This document shows, piece after piece, positions 7,328-15,673 of a stretch of 37,470 bases of DNA (positions are counted from its first letter, which is position 1; every line of letters begins with the position of its first letter). The notes under the pieces are model-generated. The model ran no database searches and had not been told where the DNA came from. It saw only the letters and a list, made by a program, of their open reading frames with translations. This DNA is from a virus: the IMG/VR virus record IMGVR_UViG_3300042691_025837, positions 1 through 37,470 of that record; one strand, given 5' to 3'. Position numbers and translations under genes: made by a program.

Positions 7328-9163
7328 TTACCGCGGAGCCGGATTCCCAACGGCGTTGATTGCACCGACGATTTGATTGCCCACTTCAATCGCTCGCTGG
7401 TCGTTGTTGATGAGTTGCTGCAAAATCTGCTGCTCAAGATTGCCGCGTCCAAGAACCTGCTGCAAGATGTCGCCGTAGAACTGATCTCCGGAGGCGAACG
7501 TGCGAGGCTGGAAGTTGCCACGAGACATTGCGAGCCCTTCGAACAGGCCCGGGATGCCGTTCTGCTGCACTTGCCGCAGAACTTCCGCCTGCGAACGAAG
7601 GCCGGCAATATCCGAGAACCCGGAAGCCTGGCGAGATGCTGCTTGGATTAGCTCGGCAGTTGGCGCATTGCCGAGAGCGCCTTCGCGAGTGGCGCCAACT
7701 GCTTCAATTGCACGGCGAGACGCTTCCATCCGCGGAACTCCGGCCCCTTCAAGAAGCTGCTGAATAGCCCTTTGCCGCTGCAGGGCTTCTTGGCCGCCTT
7801 GATTCCATCGGCGATTGTTGCCGAGAATTTCTTCGATTCGTGTCTGCAAAACGGTAGGGTTTGTCTGCATCAGCCTTTCAAGGTCGCCTTCCGTCGCGTT
7901 GATCATGTTCTGCAGCGTCACATGACGTTGTTCGGGATCAGTTCGGCCGTTGCGCCCCCTTGCCCCTTCAAGTCCCATACGCACATTAATCGGCAGCGAC
8001 TCGTAATCCGATCGCGTGATTGCTCCGCCTTGCTGCAGTCGGCCAATACGTTCCCGTGCTTCATCCGCCCGTGCCCCTGCCCGCGAAATGGAGTCGCCGA
8101 GCAATCCGAAACCGTTTGTGAGATAGCCAACTGCCGCCGTCGCCGCGACAATTCCCGCCACCCATGGATTCGCCACAGCAAAGCCAGCAACCGCGACCGC
8201 TGCACGAGTCCCGGCAACCGCCAGCATTCCAAACCCCTGCACGACCGGCATGATCACCGCGCCGAGCTTGCTAATAGCGCCGCCCGCAATCACCAGACCG
8301 CCGCCCCAGACGGCAACCGTACTGACAAAGCCCTTCGTCCGCTCATCCCACGATTTGACCCACGCCGCTCCGCGCTGAATCCACGCCGATGCCTGCACAA
8401 ACGCAGGAATCAGCATGTTCGCGAACTCGCCGGAAAGAAGCTGGATAGAGCCGGTGAACGTCGCCCAGGCTGCTGGGGCCGTCGCTGCAACCGCTGCCGA
8501 TGCCGCTGCCGCTCCGGCGAGGGCTGCAACCTGGAATTGCTTCATGCCCTCGGCGGCTTGGCGGAAGATACTTACCGAACCTTTGCCGCCGTCTCCCCAA
8601 ACGACCGAACTAAGAAAGCCGCTATTGCCCCCGCCAGGCGGTTGGGTCGATCCCGGGTTGTACGGAGGCTGGCCGCCGCCACCGCCCATGAATCCGCCTG
8701 CCGCCTGAATGCCAGACGTGACGGCGTTTCGCATTGCTGACACGAAACCGTTATTGCTTGCATTTGCCTTCTGCAAAGACTCGATACGTGCGATCTCGGC
8801 ATCAGTCGATGCCCGCCATCGCTCATGTTCGGCCTTGGCTTCCTGGATTGGATCGGCTGCCGATGCCGTATCGCCACCGCCGGCAAGACGTGCCGCTGCT
8901 ACAGCCTCGTCACGTTTGCGAAGGAACTCGTTGGCCTTGGCGGTGAGCTCGGCACGCACCCGGGCCAGTTCGCTGGAATTGTCATCGCCGCCGGCGTCAG
9001 ACACCACGCCATCGGACCGTGTCGGGCGAGGTATACCCGCCGTGGCGCCCTTCGTCGCTTCGGACAGGGCCTTTTCGACCGTTTGGGCCGCTTCCTTCGC
9101 CGCTGGACCGACGTTGTTTTCGCCCTCGATCGAGACGCGGACTGTTACGTTGCGGTCGCTCAC
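7328..9163 (-). CDS. Tail tape measure protein
   Basis: The 611-residue protein sets tail length in long-tailed phages if the call is right. It has a helical N-terminus rich in Ala, Glu and Lys and a Gly-rich linker (about residues 165-190). Two long hydrophobic stretches follow (about 210-235 and 305-350), as in tape measures that cross the host membrane during DNA entry. The C-terminal third is Gln/Asn-rich and helical. It directly follows the frameshifted chaperone pair, the standard order in siphophages. At 611 residues the tail should be short. Translation starts at GTG 9163, whose GTGA overlaps the stop of the chaperone extension. Confidence 0.8.
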   Translation of the reverse strand: MSDRNVTVRVSIEGENNVGPAAKEAAQTVEKALSEATKGATAGIPRPTRSDGVVSDAGGDDNSSELARVRAELTAKANEFLRKRDEAVAAARLAGGGDTASAADPIQEAKAEHERWRASTDAEIARIESLQKANASNNGFVSAMRNAVTSGIQAAGGFMGGGGGQPPYNPGSTQPPGGGNSGFLSSVVWGDGGKGSVSIFRQAAEGMKQFQVAALAGAAAASAAVAATAPAAWATFTGSIQLLSGEFANMLIPAFVQASAWIQRGAAWVKSWDERTKGFVSTVAVWGGGLVIAGGAISKLGAVIMPVVQGFGMLAVAGTRAAVAVAGFAVANPWVAGIVAATAAVGYLTNGFGLLGDSISRAGARADEARERIGRLQQGGAITRSDYESLPINVRMGLEGARGRNGRTDPEQRHVTLQNMINATEGDLERLMQTNPTVLQTRIEEILGNNRRWNQGGQEALQRQRAIQQLLEGAGVPRMEASRRAIEAVGATREGALGNAPTAELIQAASRQASGFSDIAGLRSQAEVLRQVQQNGIPGLFEGLAMSRGNFQPRTFASGDQFYGDILQQVLGRGNLEQQILQQLINNDQRAIEVGNQIVGAINAVGNPAPR

Positions 9164-9582
9164 TTTTTGCCGCCTTTCTTGCCCTTTTTGACGATCGGTG
9201 ACGGCTTGTTGTCGGCCGCCTTCGTCTTACGCTCGAGCCGTCGCTGCTCGATCCGCTCCCACGCCTCGGCAATCTGCCAATCTTCCCATCCGTGTTTTCG
9301 GGCATGAATTTCGAACATGTCCCGCCGCGATGTTTTGATTGACGTTCGCTTCGGCTTGGGACGGACAACCAGCTCACCGTACTTGCCGCGAGCATGAAAG
9401 TAGATGTTCGCGATCCACCACCGATCGAGGTTCTCGATCTGCTCGGGAAGCAGTTTGCCGTGACGCACGAGCTCCGCGCAAACTTCAATGAGGTCGAGCG
9501 ACTCACCTTCTCCTGGGCCCGGCGTCACTCGGGCGGCAAAGGGTTTGGGTCGTTGAACGACTCGCCCAGAGCCTTGTCCCAT
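9160..9582 (-). CDS. Tail assembly chaperone, extension made by -1 frameshift
   Basis: This frame overlaps the end of the upstream chaperone and is read after a slip at 9537-9549. The slip joins 141 residues of the upstream frame to 127 residues here, giving a fusion of about 268 residues, like lambda gpGT. An in-frame ATG exists at 9582, but it has no need to be used. The sequence is helical and Arg/Lys/Trp-rich, and ends in a basic Lys/Gly tail. In known phages the short and fused forms together coat the tape measure during tail assembly. The stop overlaps the tape-measure GTG start. Confidence 0.8.
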   Translation of the reverse strand: MGQGSGRVVQRPKPFAARVTPGPGEGESLDLIEVCAELVRHGKLLPEQIENLDRWWIANIYFHARGKYGELVVRPKPKRTSIKTSRRDMFEIHARKHGWEDWQIAEAWERIEQRRLERKTKAADNKPSPIVKKGKKGGKK

Positions 9583-9965
9583 GCCTCCTTATTGTCCATG
9601 TACAGCCGGTAGGCGTCACCCTCGCTGGCGATATGCAAGCGGTCAGCATCTTGCGGATGGTTGCGGTTGACCCAGTACAGAACCCAGTGTGCCGTGTTTT
9701 CCGGCGATTCCAGCGAATCCCAGAAGCCTTTACGGAGCCATCCCCAATGGCTGTTAGTGCAGTCGCTTCGCCATTGTCGCAGGGACTCGCCGTAGCCGAT
9801 CGGCCCCAGCTCGAGACGGTTTCGCTCGATGGATCGGGCGTCCTTCTTTTCCATGTACGTTGCGTATTCGCGCTCGACGGCGAGAGTTGGCCGCGGAAGC
9901 GCCCACTTGCGGCCGTCTTTGGCCTCGATCTCAAACTTGCGAAACAAGATCGCTGCTTCACTCAC
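9525..9965 (-). CDS. Tail assembly chaperone, upstream (G-like) part
   Basis: The 146-residue product lies between the tail-tube gene and the tape measure and carries the slippery site near its 3' end, as tail chaperone genes do. It is soluble, acidic and Trp-rich, and conserved family motifs are not obvious. I place the start at GTG 9965 instead of the in-frame GTG at 9980. Aligning the leader with the two related leaders upstream of the decoration and capsid genes puts the start codon there in all three cases, each behind a nearby out-of-frame ATG. The gene is preceded by an intrinsic terminator and the third structured leader. Confidence 0.8.
   Translation of the reverse strand: MSEAAILFRKFEIEAKDGRKWALPRPTLAVEREYATYMEKKDARSIERNRLELGPIGYGESLRQWRSDCTNSHWGWLRKGFWDSLESPENTAHWVLYWVNRNHPQDADRLHIASEGDAYRLYMDNKEAWDKALGESFNDPNPLPPE
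9537..9549 (-). promoter_or_regulatory. Programmed -1 ribosomal frameshift site (tandem slippery heptamers)
   Basis: The minus strand reads CCCAAACCCTTTG. In the upstream gene's frame (CCA AAC CCT TTG) both CCCAAAC and CCCTTTG fit the X XXY YYZ heptamer rule. The two share a C and use the same zero frame. A -1 slip at either one enters the downstream open frame, and the zero-frame stop comes soon after. Confidence 0.85.
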
Positions 9966-10058
9966 GTTGCATGCTTTCACGCTCCCGTCGCGCTTGCCCT
10001 TGGTTTCAATCGCGCCCGCAGGGAATTACGGGGATTCGGTGGCCGCTCCTAGCGATTG
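9966..10058 (-). ncRNA. Structured leader R3 (third copy)
   Basis: As RNA this begins with the stem CAATCGC/GCGATTG (10052-10058 with 10007-10013). The stem encloses the conserved strand AGGAGCGGCCACCGAA and a short CCCG/CGGG hairpin. After it comes a small hairpin CGC-GACGGGA-GCG whose loop holds a Shine-Dalgarno-like GGGAG, then the start region. The stem sequence differs from those of R1 and R2, but pairing is kept. It sits just downstream of the terminator at 10084-10118. Confidence 0.7.
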
Positions 10059-10083
10059 CTGTCGTCGTTGGGCCCGTCCAAAC

Positions 10084-10118
10084 AAAAACCCCGGGGCGTC
10101 ATGACGACACCACCGGGG
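10084..10118 (-). terminator. Intrinsic terminator after the tail-tube gene
   Basis: The minus strand has CCCCGG, a central segment containing the self-complementary CGTCATGACG, then CCGGGG followed by TTTTTG. A GC-rich stem followed by a T-tract is the classical Rho-independent form. It ends the capsid-to-tube unit about 70 bases after the tube stop and precedes leader R3. Confidence 0.75.
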
Positions 10119-10185
10119 CCAACGGAGGGACAGGCGATGGAGTGCTTGCTTTCACGGTCGCGCCGCTGGCCACGGCGTTTCAAAA

Positions 10186-10614
10186 TCAGGCATCGCCGGG
10201 GCGCTTGTAGTCCTCGGTGGACACGCCCGCGACGGTGACGGTCAGGAAGCCGCTGTCGGCGTCGAACTGCTCGTCGTAGTCGGTGTAGACGCCGTAAAAT
10301 CGCCACGCCTTCGTATCGTCGCCGATCTCGGCCCCGTTCGGGAAGTACTTGAACACGCCATATTCGTCGTCTTCGGTGACGCCCGACGTCGCGATCTCCG
10401 TTCCGCTCGTGTGCAGGTTGACGCTGCTGTAGCGAATGGCGGTGAAGTTGAAATTCACGACCTGCTTGTCACGGCGGTTGACCTGATACAAGCCCGTCGA
10501 CGTCGTGTCGCCCCGCGCAGTCGAGCGAGCTTCCTTCACGTTGCCGCGCTTGACGTCGAACAAATAGCCATTGATGTACACTTTTGGCGATGAGCCTAGG
10601 AGTTCGTCAGCCAT
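10186..10614 (-). CDS. Probable major tail tube protein
   Basis: This 142-residue protein is compact, beta-rich and without signal or membrane segments. Its place right before the frameshifted chaperones and after the tail-completion gene is the standard position of the tail tube protein. The N-terminus (VYINGYLFDVKRGNVKEARST) and the C-terminal GFLTVTVAGV strand suit the tube beta-sandwich fold, but I cannot align it to a named family. The ATG at 10614 is closely preceded by AAGGA. An intrinsic terminator follows, consistent with strong separate expression. Confidence 0.65.
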   Translation of the reverse strand: MADELLGSSPKVYINGYLFDVKRGNVKEARSTARGDTTSTGLYQVNRRDKQVVNFNFTAIRYSSVNLHTSGTEIATSGVTEDDEYGVFKYFPNGAEIGDDTKAWRFYGVYTDYDEQFDADSGFLTVTVAGVSTEDYKRPGDA

Positions 10615-10671
10615 GATCCTTCATCCTCACTGTGCCTGCGTGCGGTAAACCTCGCGTTGGTTCGTTGGCTT

Positions 10672-11100
10672 TTATGGCGCCGGGGTTGTCACGCCGATCG
10701 AGAGCGGCGAAATCTTGACTTCGTTTGCTGCGACGAACCACCCGGCGATGACGACTCGTTGGCTCGTGCCCAGGTCGCCGTAAGGAGCCACCTTGCCGGC
10801 CGTCGTCGAGAGGATCACAATCGGATCGGCAAGGCTGCCAATCGAGCCGACAAGGATATTGCCCTTGCCGATCGTCACGCGCTGGCCGGAGCTGCACGAG
10901 TTCATTGCCATGCCGAGAATCACGGCGGTCGATGCCGTGTCATTCGAATCGGCCTTGGCGACGATCTTCGTGGCCGAGGTTTTGAGGTAAAGAATGTCGC
11001 CGGCCGTGATCGACGCATCCGACTTCCATTCGCCGGTGACTTCCTCGTAGCCGCTGGTCGCTGGCTTCACATCGGCCGCCGTGATCGAATAATCCGCCAT
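10672..11100 (-). CDS. Beta-rich virion protein, DUF2190-like
   Basis: The 142-residue product reads like a small capsid-decoration or tail beta-barrel: ITAGDILYLKTSATKI, then ILGMAMNSCSSGQRVTIG, then IVILSTTAGKVAPYGDLG. This alternating pattern of a "value" strand, a "freshness" strand and a Gly-rich turn is seen in DUF2190-type decoration proteins. It lies between the tail-completion and tube genes, which is unusual for a decoration protein, so a tail role is equally possible. A weaker version of the same pattern is present in the 103-residue exported protein at 27608-27919. Confidence 0.6.
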   Translation of the reverse strand: MADYSITAADVKPATSGYEEVTGEWKSDASITAGDILYLKTSATKIVAKADSNDTASTAVILGMAMNSCSSGQRVTIGKGNILVGSIGSLADPIVILSTTAGKVAPYGDLGTSQRVVIAGWFVAANEVKISPLSIGVTTPAP

Positions 11101-11113
11101 GCTCGCTTCCCCC

Positions 11114-11599
11114 TTATCCCGCCCGCGCCACGCTTGCTTCCGCCTTCACCACGAAGCCGGAAATAACGTTGCGGTACTGTTTCAGCCGCTCGTCGAAAAT
11201 CACTCGAGGGATCACCCTGGTCGCGTAGACTTCGGTGCATCCGTCGAGAACGCTTGTGATCGTTGCCGTCCGCTGGCGCCGGTCGAAGGCGTCCATTGCC
11301 GTCGCCCGCCACTCCTGAAGCTTCGCCGCGTCCGTTGGCATCTCCATGTCAGTTGCCAACAGGAACACCCGCACCGGGTAGGCGATCATCCGTGAATTCG
11401 TCGTGCCGCCGATGATCTCTTCCTGCTCCCCTTCGACCGACACCACCCAGCACGGCCGCTCAAAATTCGTGTCCTCAAGAACCGCTTCGTCGTTGACGCC
11501 GCCGTGCAGGTCGGTAAACGTCAACGATCTGAGAAGCGCCACCACGCCCGCCTTGATTCGTGTGTGCAGCGTTGCCGTGCTTGTCTCCGTCGCCGGCAT
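11114..11599 (-). CDS. Probable tail terminator or completion protein
   Basis: The 161-residue protein follows the gpG-like morphogenesis protein and precedes the tube region, where tail terminator/neck proteins are encoded. Its pattern is an N-terminal helix, then ERPCWVVSVEGE, a central alpha/beta part and a C-terminal beta strand pair, which resembles small tail-terminator folds; there is no diagnostic motif. I place the start at ATG 11599 because it forms a TGATG overlap with the preceding stop. A GTG one codon earlier is in frame but needless. Confidence 0.6.
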   Translation of the reverse strand: MPATETSTATLHTRIKAGVVALLRSLTFTDLHGGVNDEAVLEDTNFERPCWVVSVEGEQEEIIGGTTNSRMIAYPVRVFLLATDMEMPTDAAKLQEWRATAMDAFDRRQRTATITSVLDGCTEVYATRVIPRVIFDERLKQYRNVISGFVVKAEASVARAG

Positions 11600-12234
11600 C
11601 ACTGCCCCCCGGTCATTCGCTTGGCGACTTCATCCGCTGCGTGTGTCACCACCCAATCCGAGTACTCGCCGGCCTTCTCCTCAGTCACGCCAAGGAATGG
11701 CCGCTTCGGAATCGAGACGCTGCGAGCGAAGTAGTACTGAATCTCTCCGCGCAGGTTTTTGGCAACGCCGCCCTTCTTGCCGAACGAAAATTCAAGCTGC
11801 CCATCGGGCCAGTTCCGCGGGCTCCCGATTCGTTGCGCCTCGCGCGTTGCCGGGATCGCCAGCATCTTCGCCACCTTCGGCGTGATGACGCCGCCGAATT
11901 GGTGGATGGGGCCATGCTCGAAGTTTGTGCCCCAAAGGATCGATTTTTCGTCGCTCTCATCGATGTTTCCCGGCGAGCCGGGACTGGTCACCGATGCCGC
12001 CAGCATTCCGAAGTCTCGCAGCGGCAGGTCGCCGCCCTTGCTGCTCACCCGCGGATGCTTGAGCGGGGCCCATGTTTTACCGTCGGGGTCCGTCCCCTTG
12101 TCGAAATTCGTCCGCGTTTCGGCGATGACGTCCAGGCGAATCGCCTTGAGAACGGGCCGAAAGTCGACATCCTTCGACGCCTCTTTCAGTGCGTCGTCAA
12201 GCTGCTTCAGCGTGATTCGTCTGCCCGCAGCCAT
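11599..12234 (-). CDS. Phage virion morphogenesis protein (Mu gpG / P2 gpS type)
   Basis: The 211-residue protein shows the family signature: NFDKGTDPDGKTWAPLK, then LRDFGMLAASV, ILWGTNFEHGPIHQFGG, LAIPAT and finally IPKRPFLG near the C-terminus. In Mu and P2 such proteins finish the head-tail connection or tail. The order here (adaptor, then this gene, then the terminator-like gene) matches Mu-like heads. It starts with ATG 12234, seven bases after the preceding stop, and its stop overlaps the next start as TGATG. Confidence 0.85.
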   Translation of the reverse strand: MAAGRRITLKQLDDALKEASKDVDFRPVLKAIRLDVIAETRTNFDKGTDPDGKTWAPLKHPRVSSKGGDLPLRDFGMLAASVTSPGSPGNIDESDEKSILWGTNFEHGPIHQFGGVITPKVAKMLAIPATREAQRIGSPRNWPDGQLEFSFGKKGGVAKNLRGEIQYYFARSVSIPKRPFLGVTEEKAGEYSDWVVTHAADEVAKRMTGGQ

Positions 12235-12241
12235 CGCACCC

Positions 12242-12721
12242 TCAAAACTGCGTCACTTCGCCGATTCGCGGATCGTATGGGTCCATCACGAACAGGTCGT
12301 CCGTCGTCGAAAGCGGCCCGTAATTCGGTTGGCCGTAGGTGCCTGCCGGGTCCAAAATCTCGCCATCCACAATCAGCGGAACGGCGGGGATCTCCTTCGT
12401 GCCTCGCAGCTCGGGCCGGCGATCCAGAGCGTCAAGGTTCGCTTGTCCCAGGACGTCGGAGTGCATCACTCCAAGCCGCTTGAGGGCCCACCACGCCCCG
12501 ATGTCAAGCTGGAACTCACGGCCACGGTCCCATTGATCGGTTTGGGCTTTCGTGTAGCCGCGAAGCGCGAACGCCGAAACGATCTCGTAGTAGGCGCTCG
12601 TCACGCCCTGGCGAATGATCGAATCCCAATACGGCTTGAGTTGCTCCGTCTTGGCCTTCTGGAGATGGTCCTTGACGTAGTCGCTCAAATCGCCTTCATC
12701 GAGCCAGCCGACAGTCGCCAT
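12242..12721 (-). CDS. Head-tail adaptor, DUF1320 (Mu gp36-like)
   Basis: This 159-residue protein has the helical layout of gp36/gp6-type connector proteins: an N-terminal helix with WLDEGDLSDYVK, a central helix covering the "diArY.L" position (QLDIGAWWALKRLGV) and a C-terminal tail of beta turns. Such proteins form the ring between portal and tail. It follows the capsid gene and a zinc-ribbon gene and precedes the gpG-like gene. The ATG at 12721 is three bases after the preceding stop, so the genes are co-translated. Confidence 0.7.
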   Translation of the reverse strand: MATVGWLDEGDLSDYVKDHLQKAKTEQLKPYWDSIIRQGVTSAYYEIVSAFALRGYTKAQTDQWDRGREFQLDIGAWWALKRLGVMHSDVLGQANLDALDRRPELRGTKEIPAVPLIVDGEILDPAGTYGQPNYGPLSTTDDLFVMDPYDPRIGEVTQF

Positions 12722-12724
12722 GCG

Positions 12725-13324
12725 TCACCGCCTTTGCCGGCGATGACGCTGTTTCGTGGATTGCGGCGCCTTCTTGCTCGGCGGCGCGTCGTTGCTCTTG
12801 ATCTCGACCGGAACTTCAACGGCCGCGACGGTTGCAACCGGTGCCTCGTCTGGCTCCGCTTGGCTGCCGCACACCGGGCATGTCAGCTTTGCAGGCAGCA
12901 TCTTGCCGCTTTCGTCGTATCCGCACATGAGCTCGCGTGCGACTCCGGCACAGTCCTCGCCAAAGCAGCGCGAATTGGGGCGCATGACGGGCGCTGGCGT
13001 TCGGCCGAGAATTGCGCCGTCTGTACCAATGCGGTGATCGCACACCGGACAGGCCAAGATGCCGGCAACCAGCGCCACATCCGCACCGCAGTACGCACAT
13101 ACCGGCATGATGGCCGGGGCTTGTGAGTGCTGGCGGTAGACGTCGTTGATCGATTTTCCGGAAGGAGGAATAGCGGGCGACGACGGCGGGGGTGATTGCT
13201 CCGGCTCGTTGTGGCCGCAATGGTCGCAGTGCCGCGTCTCTCGCGCCGCTCCGCATTGCGAACAATGAGGGGCCGCCATGAGAACGTGCGAACGCTGACC
13301 GAAGATCGTGTCGATACTCGCCAT
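12725..13324 (-). CDS. Multiple zinc-ribbon protein of unknown role
   Basis: The 199-residue protein contains four cysteine pairs arranged as ribbons: CSQC with CDHC (about residues 21-36), CAYC with CPVC (about 76-95), a CxxxxC pair (about 120-125) and a final CPVC near residue 149, alternating with Pro-rich linkers. The C-terminus is basic (QRHRRQRR). Such modules bind zinc and often nucleic acid or protein partners. It sits between the capsid gene and the connector genes, where Mu-like phages do not usually carry a zinc-ribbon protein. I recognise no family and infer no function. Confidence 0.7.
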   Translation of the reverse strand: MASIDTIFGQRSHVLMAAPHCSQCGAARETRHCDHCGHNEPEQSPPPSSPAIPPSGKSINDVYRQHSQAPAIMPVCAYCGADVALVAGILACPVCDHRIGTDGAILGRTPAPVMRPNSRCFGEDCAGVARELMCGYDESGKMLPAKLTCPVCGSQAEPDEAPVATVAAVEVPVEIKSNDAPPSKKAPQSTKQRHRRQRR

Positions 13325-13368
13325 GCCCTTGCCCGTTGCTGTGAGTGCCGCCGCGGGCTATGGAGGCA

Positions 13369-13401
13369 GCCCGCTGGCGGCTGGCGTAACGACCGGCGGG
13401 C
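13369..13401 (-). other. GC-rich hairpin after the capsid gene
   Basis: GCCCGC and GCGGGC flank a 21-base loop that can pair again internally. No T-tract follows, so it is not a standard terminator. It could stabilise the capsid mRNA end or slow read-through. Confidence 0.3.
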
Positions 13402-13403
13402 CG

Positions 13404-14408
13404 TTAGTTCAGGTGGTTGCTCGTCGTGACGCTGAACTTGCCGTAGTAGGCGTTGTTCACCTGCAGGCCGCTCGTGCTGCCCGCCTGATTGACGCCGAGC
13501 AGGTTTTGCGTCACCACGCGGTCGAACAGCGTTTCCAGGCCCACCGAGCAGACGACGTGAGCCGTCTTCGGCGAGATGACGAGCTGTTCGTGCGGGTATT
13601 CGGTCGGGTCGGTGACGAGGGCCTTAGGCAGTTCGAATCGACGCAGCGCCTGGCGAGCACAGTCGACGGCGCCGATCAGTTCCAGCACGCTCGGCGTGTT
13701 GGTGATCTCGACCATGACGGCGTTCCACCAGTAGCCGAACGCCGCGGCAGCTTCGAGGTCGATCCAGAAATCGGCCTTCTTCGCCTTGCTCGACTGCGGC
13801 GTGCCGGCGTCCGTCATGAAATTCGGCTTCTTGCGGGTCTGGTAAATCATCGGATTGAGAACCGAATCCTTCACCAGCATCACGAATCGATGCGTGAGCC
13901 CGTCTGACGTCGCCGCAGCGGTGACGCCGAGAAGGTTGCCGCCCGTGTTGCCCGACGTGCCGGGGATGCTGGTCGCATAGCCGCCGATGTTGTGGCTCGT
14001 CGCAAAGAAGTTGGACCCATCGAAACAGGTTGTCGACTTGCCGGCCGCAAGCGTTTGAAGGATGAGACGCGATTTGAACGGCGTCTTGGACTTCTCGACG
14101 AGGTCGCGCATCCGCAGCTTGTAGCCGCCGACCTGATCATCCTCGACGTCGCGAAGCGACACCGAGAACGCCCCGTCATATTCGAGGTTCTCGACGGAGT
14201 ACTTGACAGGGCTCATTTGAGCCAGACGGCGATAGCCCTGGTAACGGCTGATGCCGGGGGCCGGCGTCATCCATGCGTAGTTCTCGATGCGGGCGGTCGA
14301 AGGAACGGGAGTAACCCAGTCCTCGATCGGCGCCGGCTCGGCGGCTCCCTCCATCGAATTGAGGAATTCCGCACGCATGGCCGCGGTGAAAATCGTGATG
14401 TCTGCCAC
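13404..14408 (-). CDS. Major capsid protein (Mu gpT-like)
   Basis: The 334-residue protein matches the gpT major head subunit pattern: PSTARIENYAWMTPAPGIS, then RRLAQMSPVKYSVENLEYDGAFSVSLRDVEDDQVGGYKLRM (about residues 60-100), then CFDGSNFFATSHNIGG (about 128-143). The C-terminus carries beta strands. It starts at GTG 14408 behind leader R2, and no processing-site peptide of the T-F-S-E type is seen in it. The upstream neighbours are protease-scaffold and decoration-like genes, as in Mu-like heads. A hairpin but no clear terminator follows. Confidence 0.88.
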   Translation of the reverse strand: MADITIFTAAMRAEFLNSMEGAAEPAPIEDWVTPVPSTARIENYAWMTPAPGISRYQGYRRLAQMSPVKYSVENLEYDGAFSVSLRDVEDDQVGGYKLRMRDLVEKSKTPFKSRLILQTLAAGKSTTCFDGSNFFATSHNIGGYATSIPGTSGNTGGNLLGVTAAATSDGLTHRFVMLVKDSVLNPMIYQTRKKPNFMTDAGTPQSSKAKKADFWIDLEAAAAFGYWWNAVMVEITNTPSVLELIGAVDCARQALRRFELPKALVTDPTEYPHEQLVISPKTAHVVCSVGLETLFDRVVTQNLLGVNQAGSTSGLQVNNAYYGKFSVTTSNHLN

Positions 14409-14510
14409 GTCATCTTCTCACCCGCTCCCGTCGCGGCTTTCCCGTTAAATGTCTCAGGCGGATTCCCCGGCACGGGATGCCGGATTTTCGGTGGCCAGAC
14501 CTATCCGCCT
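14409..14510 (-). ncRNA. Structured leader R2 before the major capsid gene
   Basis: The RNA has outer stem AGGCGGAT/ATCCGCCT (14503-14510 with 14456-14463), the conserved strand AGGTCTGGCCACCGAA, and an inner hairpin CCGGC/GCCGG with a 7-nt loop. A 23-base segment at 14417-14439 follows that is identical to R1 and can fold as CCGC-GACGGGA-GCGG. The capsid GTG comes nine bases after that segment, with an out-of-frame ATG just before it. Confidence 0.75.
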
Positions 14511-14530
14511 AATTTCGAGTCGCTGAGTCG

Positions 14531-15673
14531 TTAGCTGTTCGCGGTGTAAATCGCCGCCCATGTCGCACTGTCGAGGGCGATGAAAATCGCCATGGTCTTT
14601 CCTTCGATCGTGACAGCCGCGTCGGTCGTACCGTCGTTGATGTCGTCGCCCGAGGCCGGGTAAACCTTCAGGCCGTCCGAGGCGTGCAGGTTGTAAACGA
14701 TCCGGATGAGACCGGCCGTCGCGGACGGAAGAACAACCCCTGTCGTTCCATCAGCGGCCGAAACGTAGGTGATTTGCGAGACGATGGCAGCGGCATCGCC
14801 CTGGGCCGAGCCGGTGGCCGCCAGCGTCGCAGCGTTGGTCAGCGCCAGAGGCTTGGCGACGACGACCGCTTCCGCCGAGTTCGTTGTGATGAACGTCAGA
14901 TAAGCCGTCGAGGCTTCCTTGACGCTCAGCGCGTCGGCCAGGTTGTCCGTCAACTTGACGATGTTGTTGCCGGTCGTCCCGGGAAACGCGAGCGTCTTGT
15001 TAACGCTGATTTGCTCGCCGCTATTGGTGGTGACGAACGTCATGTAAGCGTTCGACCCCTCCTTGATCGTCAGCGCAGCGGCCTGATTGTCGGGGATCGA
15101 GATGTTGGCGTCGCCAGTCGACGCGGCATCGAAGACGATGTTCGTCGTCAGCGTGAGATCAGTGACGCTGGCGTTAGCTCCGAGCTGGCCAGCACCGGCG
15201 ATGTTGTCGATTGCCGGCGGGGCGACGACGAGAAGCGTGCCGGTGAGCGAGTTCGGCATCCCCGAACCCTTCACATCCTTGATGTAGCCAATGACGTTGG
15301 CGTAGGTCGTGCCAGAGAGAGCAGCCTTGCCAGCGTCGTAGGCGTAGGCAGTCGAACCGATGTGCGAGGCTTTCGACGCCGTGCCTGATGCAAGCTGAAT
15401 TTCGATGAATTGCGGGCGACGAAGGCGGACAAGCTTGGCGCCGGCCGCGTCGCCAGAATCGACTTGAACCGGATGGCCGTCAACGATGCCGAGAAAAACA
15501 AGGTCGTCGGTGGCGTCGTCGAAATCGCCGGCATAACCGTTCGAGTACTTGCCGATCATCTGACCGGTCTGGTACGTCTTTGCGGCGTCGGAGCCGCTAC
15601 GGAGCGGCCAGTAGAAACAGTTGTCGTCGTAGCCGGTGGTGGCGTGGCTCACTTGCGTCGTGGGGTTGGCCAT
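14531..15673 (-). CDS. Capsid decoration or head-fibre-like protein with internal repeat
   Basis: The 380-residue protein has an N-terminal domain with decoration-protein features (GIVDGHPVQVDSGDAAGAKLVRLRR). The middle contains two copies of a unit of about 45 residues: DNQAAALTIKEGSNAYMTF and DNLADALSVKEASTAYLTF, each followed by TTNS. The C-terminal beta domain is about 100 residues. It lies between protease-scaffold and capsid genes, the place of decoration proteins in Mu-like phages, and it has leader R1 in front. The repeat suggests an elongated protruding fibre. The start is ATG 15673; an ATG seven bases earlier is out of frame. Confidence 0.72.
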   Translation of the reverse strand: MANPTTQVSHATTGYDDNCFYWPLRSGSDAAKTYQTGQMIGKYSNGYAGDFDDATDDLVFLGIVDGHPVQVDSGDAAGAKLVRLRRPQFIEIQLASGTASKASHIGSTAYAYDAGKAALSGTTYANVIGYIKDVKGSGMPNSLTGTLLVVAPPAIDNIAGAGQLGANASVTDLTLTTNIVFDAASTGDANISIPDNQAAALTIKEGSNAYMTFVTTNSGEQISVNKTLAFPGTTGNNIVKLTDNLADALSVKEASTAYLTFITTNSAEAVVVAKPLALTNAATLAATGSAQGDAAAIVSQITYVSAADGTTGVVLPSATAGLIRIVYNLHASDGLKVYPASGDDINDGTTDAAVTIEGKTMAIFIALDSATWAAIYTANS

